Assembly: GCA_035499415.1 (NCBI GenBank)
Contig: DATJYV010000122.1
Location: 1-8,032 of the forward strand
DNA: 8,032 bases
Origin: DATJYV01 sp035499415
GTDB taxonomy: Bacteria; Bacteroidota; Ignavibacteria; UBA10030
Direction: 5' to 3'
A model generated the notes under the pieces. The model searched no databases, was not told the DNA's origin, and was given only the letters and a program-made list of their open reading frames with translations. Position 1 is the first letter of the stretch; each line of letters opens with the position of its first letter. Of this stretch, positions 5,861 through 8,032 are shown one piece after another. The position numbers were made by a program, and so were the translations under genes.

Positions 5861-7095
5861 CGCTGCGATGGGCGATTCTTGCCGCGGCGGTCGGAGTTTG
5901 CAACGCCCAGGAGATTCTGTCCAGCCGCATACAATCGCTTCGCGTGTCGGGATCGGGTCCGTCCTCCTTTCCTGTCACTCTGCTCGCGGGCTCGCCCATC
6001 ACCATAACGTTCGATGTCGACGAAACGAATCCCCCGAACTTTCAGGTGAAGGTATTTCATTGCGACGCGAACTGGGAGAGGACGAACAACGTCTTCATCA
6101 ACGACGAGCTTCGAAATTTTACCAAGTTCCCCCTTGCATTCACTCCCTCTCCCGCGGGCGTTCATACGTACACGTACAGTTACTCCATGCAACTGCCCGG
6201 ACCTCCGGGTATTGAGCAATTCCGTTATTCGGGAAACTACATCTTCGAGGTCTGGGATGAGGACGGGACGGAGCCCCTCGGCCGCGGAAAATTTTACGTC
6301 GCCGAAACGAAAGATGACGAATCGGTCCGCGTCTATAATTTTCTTCGGCCTTCAGAGACAGCTCCGCGGAATCGAGTCAACGAGATTGTTGTCTCGTATA
6401 ACGTGCCGCCGCGAAATCCCACCGACCCCGAAGGGGTGATGCCGAGCGGCGTGCGAACCGTCGCCATAGTCAAAAATCGTGAGACGGAGTTTCCGTATAT
6501 TATTGACGTCGACGACCGGAATCCGGACACGTTCGTCGAGGGACTGACGACGGACCGGCTTGTTTTCGTGCACGACAATGTTCCTGCGGGGAATGAATAT
6601 CGCCGGCTGGATCTGACGAACATCGACCTGTATCCGTCCGGTTCTCTTCTCCGTTCGGTCGACGGCCCTGATGTGAGCAGGTACCTTCACCAGGGAGGGC
6701 CGGATTTCAACGGCACATCGATTCTCGTGACCGGCAGCAGGTATGCGGAGATGCTGCAGTTTGAGTTCGATTTCCTGCGCGATGAGCAGGATCCCGCTCC
6801 GCTGTACGTCCTGGGCGACTTCAACGGTTGGAAGCCGACGGCGGAATGGAGGATGAGTTATGATGAAACGAACAGGCGGTACATTCTCCGCGCGAATCTT
6901 CGCCGCGGGGCGTACGACTACGAATACGCAAAAGATGGCAACGATGCATTTGACACGGAAGGAAACGATTGGCAAACCGTCAATCTCTACACGGCACTCG
7001 TCTACTACCACGACGTGCGCTACGGGGGATTCGACCGCATCGTTCGGTTCGGACAGAAACAGGGACCGGGGGGCAGTACCCCGACGGCTCCGTGA
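5857..7095 (+). CDS. Type IX secretion system Plug protein (DUF5103 family)
   Basis: The 412-residue protein has a signal peptide (MTLRWAILAAAVGVCNA, cleavage likely before Q18) and matches the DUF5103/T9SS Plug family in order: an N-terminal beta domain with ITITFDVDE (48-56), the hallmark VFHCDANWERTN (66-77), the THY-like segment HTYTYSYSMQLPGP (103-116) and SGNYIFEVWDEDG (125-137). A central beta region follows, then an E-set/CBM48-like stretch YVLGDFNGWKP (317-327) with LRRGAYDYEYAKDGN (348-362), and the closing YYHDVRYGGFDRIV (383-396). In Flavobacterium, Plug seals the periplasmic side of the giant SprA channel when no cargo is loaded. The start, ATG 5857, overlaps the previous stop as ATGA; the frame is open 160 codons further upstream, but that is the shadow of the glycosyltransferase gene and lacks a signal peptide. 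Family assignment is from remembered motifs, and a Plug-like protein with another role is possible. Confidence 0.85.
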   Translation: MTLRWAILAAAVGVCNAQEILSSRIQSLRVSGSGPSSFPVTLLAGSPITITFDVDETNPPNFQVKVFHCDANWERTNNVFINDELRNFTKFPLAFTPSPAGVHTYTYSYSMQLPGPPGIEQFRYSGNYIFEVWDEDGTEPLGRGKFYVAETKDDESVRVYNFLRPSETAPRNRVNEIVVSYNVPPRNPTDPEGVMPSGVRTVAIVKNRETEFPYIIDVDDRNPDTFVEGLTTDRLVFVHDNVPAGNEYRRLDLTNIDLYPSGSLLRSVDGPDVSRYLHQGGPDFNGTSILVTGSRYAEMLQFEFDFLRDEQDPAPLYVLGDFNGWKPTAEWRMSYDETNRRYILRANLRRGAYDYEYAKDGNDAFDTEGNDWQTVNLYTALVYYHDVRYGGFDRIVRFGQKQGPGGSTPTAP

Positions 7096-7110
7096 TGCGA
7101 GGGTGACGAC

Positions 7111-8032
7111 ATGACCAGCGTTCTCGACGTCGGCGTGATCGGCGTCGGCCATCTCGGCAGTCTCCACGCGAAGATGTATTCCGACCTCCCCGGCGTGCGA
7201 CTTGTCGGCGTCCATGATATCGATGGCGCACGGGCTCAGGCGGTCGCACGTGAGTTGGGTTGCGGGGTGTTCGCGGACGTCGACGACCTGCTCCGCGAAG
7301 TCCAGGCCGTCAGCATCGCGACCGCGACAAAGGCGCATCGATCTGTGGCCCTCCGGGCGCTTCGCCGGAACGCCCATGTACTCATCGAAAAACCCATCGC
7401 CGCGACGGGGCGTGAAGGCCGGGAGATCATCCGGCTGGCGCGGAAGCGGAAGCTGAAGGTCCAGGTCGGGCACATCGAACGATTCAATCCTGCCATCCTT
7501 GCGCTCGAGTCGTACCGGCTTCGCCCGCTCTTCATCGAATCGCACCGGCTCTCGCAGTTCAACCCCCGCGGGTCCGATGTCGCGGTGGTGCTTGACCTGA
7601 TGATCCACGACATCGATGTGATCCTGAGTCTCGTGCAGTCACGGGTGAAGCGGATCGACGCGAACGGCGTCGCCGTGGTTTCACGCAGTGCCGACATTGC
7701 AAACGCGCGGATCCAGTTTACGAACGGATGTGTTGCAAACGTCACCGCGAGCAGAATCTCGCAGAACAAAATGCGCAAAATGCGCCTCTTCCAGCAGGAT
7801 GCATACATCTCCATCGACTTCGCGCAGGGCCTGGCGGAGGTGTTCCGCCTTCAGGATGAATCGGACCCGACGGCGAAGTCGACAGTCCTGTTGGGAAAAA
7901 TCGACGAGGGGCAGAAGAAGCGCGTGATCGTCTACGAACAGCCGGAGGTGCGGGACGTGAACGCCCTGCGGTTCGAACTGGAACAGTTTGTCAAATCCAT
8001 CCGCGACGATACGGAACCGCCCGTGACGGGCG
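7111..8032 (+). CDS. Gfo/Idh/MocA-family NAD(P)-dependent sugar dehydrogenase (3' end beyond the window)
   Basis: From ATG 7111 the frame is open for 307 codons to the window edge, so the C-terminus is missing. The N-terminal Rossmann domain has VGVIGVGHLGSLHA (7-20) with GxGxxG at 11-16, and the family signature IEKPIAA (92-98) with the catalytic Glu-Lys-Pro. The catalytic-domain motif LDLMIHDIDVIL (161-172) supplies the expected Asp and His, and GHIERFNP (120-127) is typical of the subgroup found near lipid A and nucleotide-sugar genes. Some of these, such as GnnA, oxidise the 3-hydroxyl of UDP-GlcNAc; assignment to that activity is inference only. The SD, GAGGGTGA at 7099-7106, is well placed, and the gap to the Plug gene is only 15 bp, so it is probably in the same transcript. 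Other sugar or inositol substrates are possible. Confidence 0.93.
   Translation, partial: MTSVLDVGVIGVGHLGSLHAKMYSDLPGVRLVGVHDIDGARAQAVARELGCGVFADVDDLLREVQAVSIATATKAHRSVALRALRRNAHVLIEKPIAATGREGREIIRLARKRKLKVQVGHIERFNPAILALESYRLRPLFIESHRLSQFNPRGSDVAVVLDLMIHDIDVILSLVQSRVKRIDANGVAVVSRSADIANARIQFTNGCVANVTASRISQNKMRKMRLFQQDAYISIDFAQGLAEVFRLQDESDPTAKSTVLLGKIDEGQKKRVIVYEQPEVRDVNALRFELEQFVKSIRDDTEPPVTG

Noticed and set aside
6352..7608. 418-codon open frame on the minus strand
   Set aside because: It lies opposite the Plug and dehydrogenase genes, crosses the boundary between them, and its Arg/His/Asp-rich product resembles no family. Long antisense frames are common in GC-rich DNA.

Overview
The window looks like chromosomal DNA of a moderately GC-rich bacterium of the Bacteroidota/Chlorobi (FCB) superphylum, perhaps an Ignavibacteria-like or related lineage. 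The strongest clue is the gene at 5857-7095, which reads as a type IX secretion system (T9SS) Plug protein (DUF5103 family), a family tied to that superphylum. The exact lineage cannot be fixed by eye. The window is gene-dense, with no mobile element, CRISPR array, tRNA or rRNA that I could see.

Layout. On the minus strand at the left edge is the N-terminal end of an exported protein of unknown function (1-194, its 3' end lies outside the window). Upstream of it is an RlmI-type 23S rRNA cytosine methyltransferase (279-1448, GTG start). A 118-bp divergent spacer separates this from plus-strand genes: a DUF4382 lipoprotein (1567-2379) and an FbaB-type class I fructose-bisphosphate aldolase (2541-3593) with a plausible promoter and a strong intrinsic terminator (3653-3690).

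Directly after that terminator comes a compact plus-strand cluster: a HAD-superfamily phosphatase (3702-4358), a GT-C type integral membrane glycosyltransferase (4355-5860), the T9SS Plug protein (5857-7095) and, 15 bp later, a Gfo/Idh/MocA sugar dehydrogenase that runs off the right edge (7111-8032). The first three are joined by two 4-nt ATGA stop/start overlaps, so they are almost certainly one translationally coupled unit, and the fourth is probably in the same transcript. The cluster combines envelope sugar chemistry (phosphatase, membrane glycosyltransferase, nucleotide-sugar-type dehydrogenase) with a component of the outer-membrane protein export gate.

The observations most worth checking are the coupling of a membrane glycosyltransferase to the T9SS Plug, and the terminator hairpin that sits only 11 nt before the HAD start codon, leaving almost no room for a promoter between them. 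I found no clear evidence of a wholly new system; the other genes are recognisable housekeeping or envelope genes.
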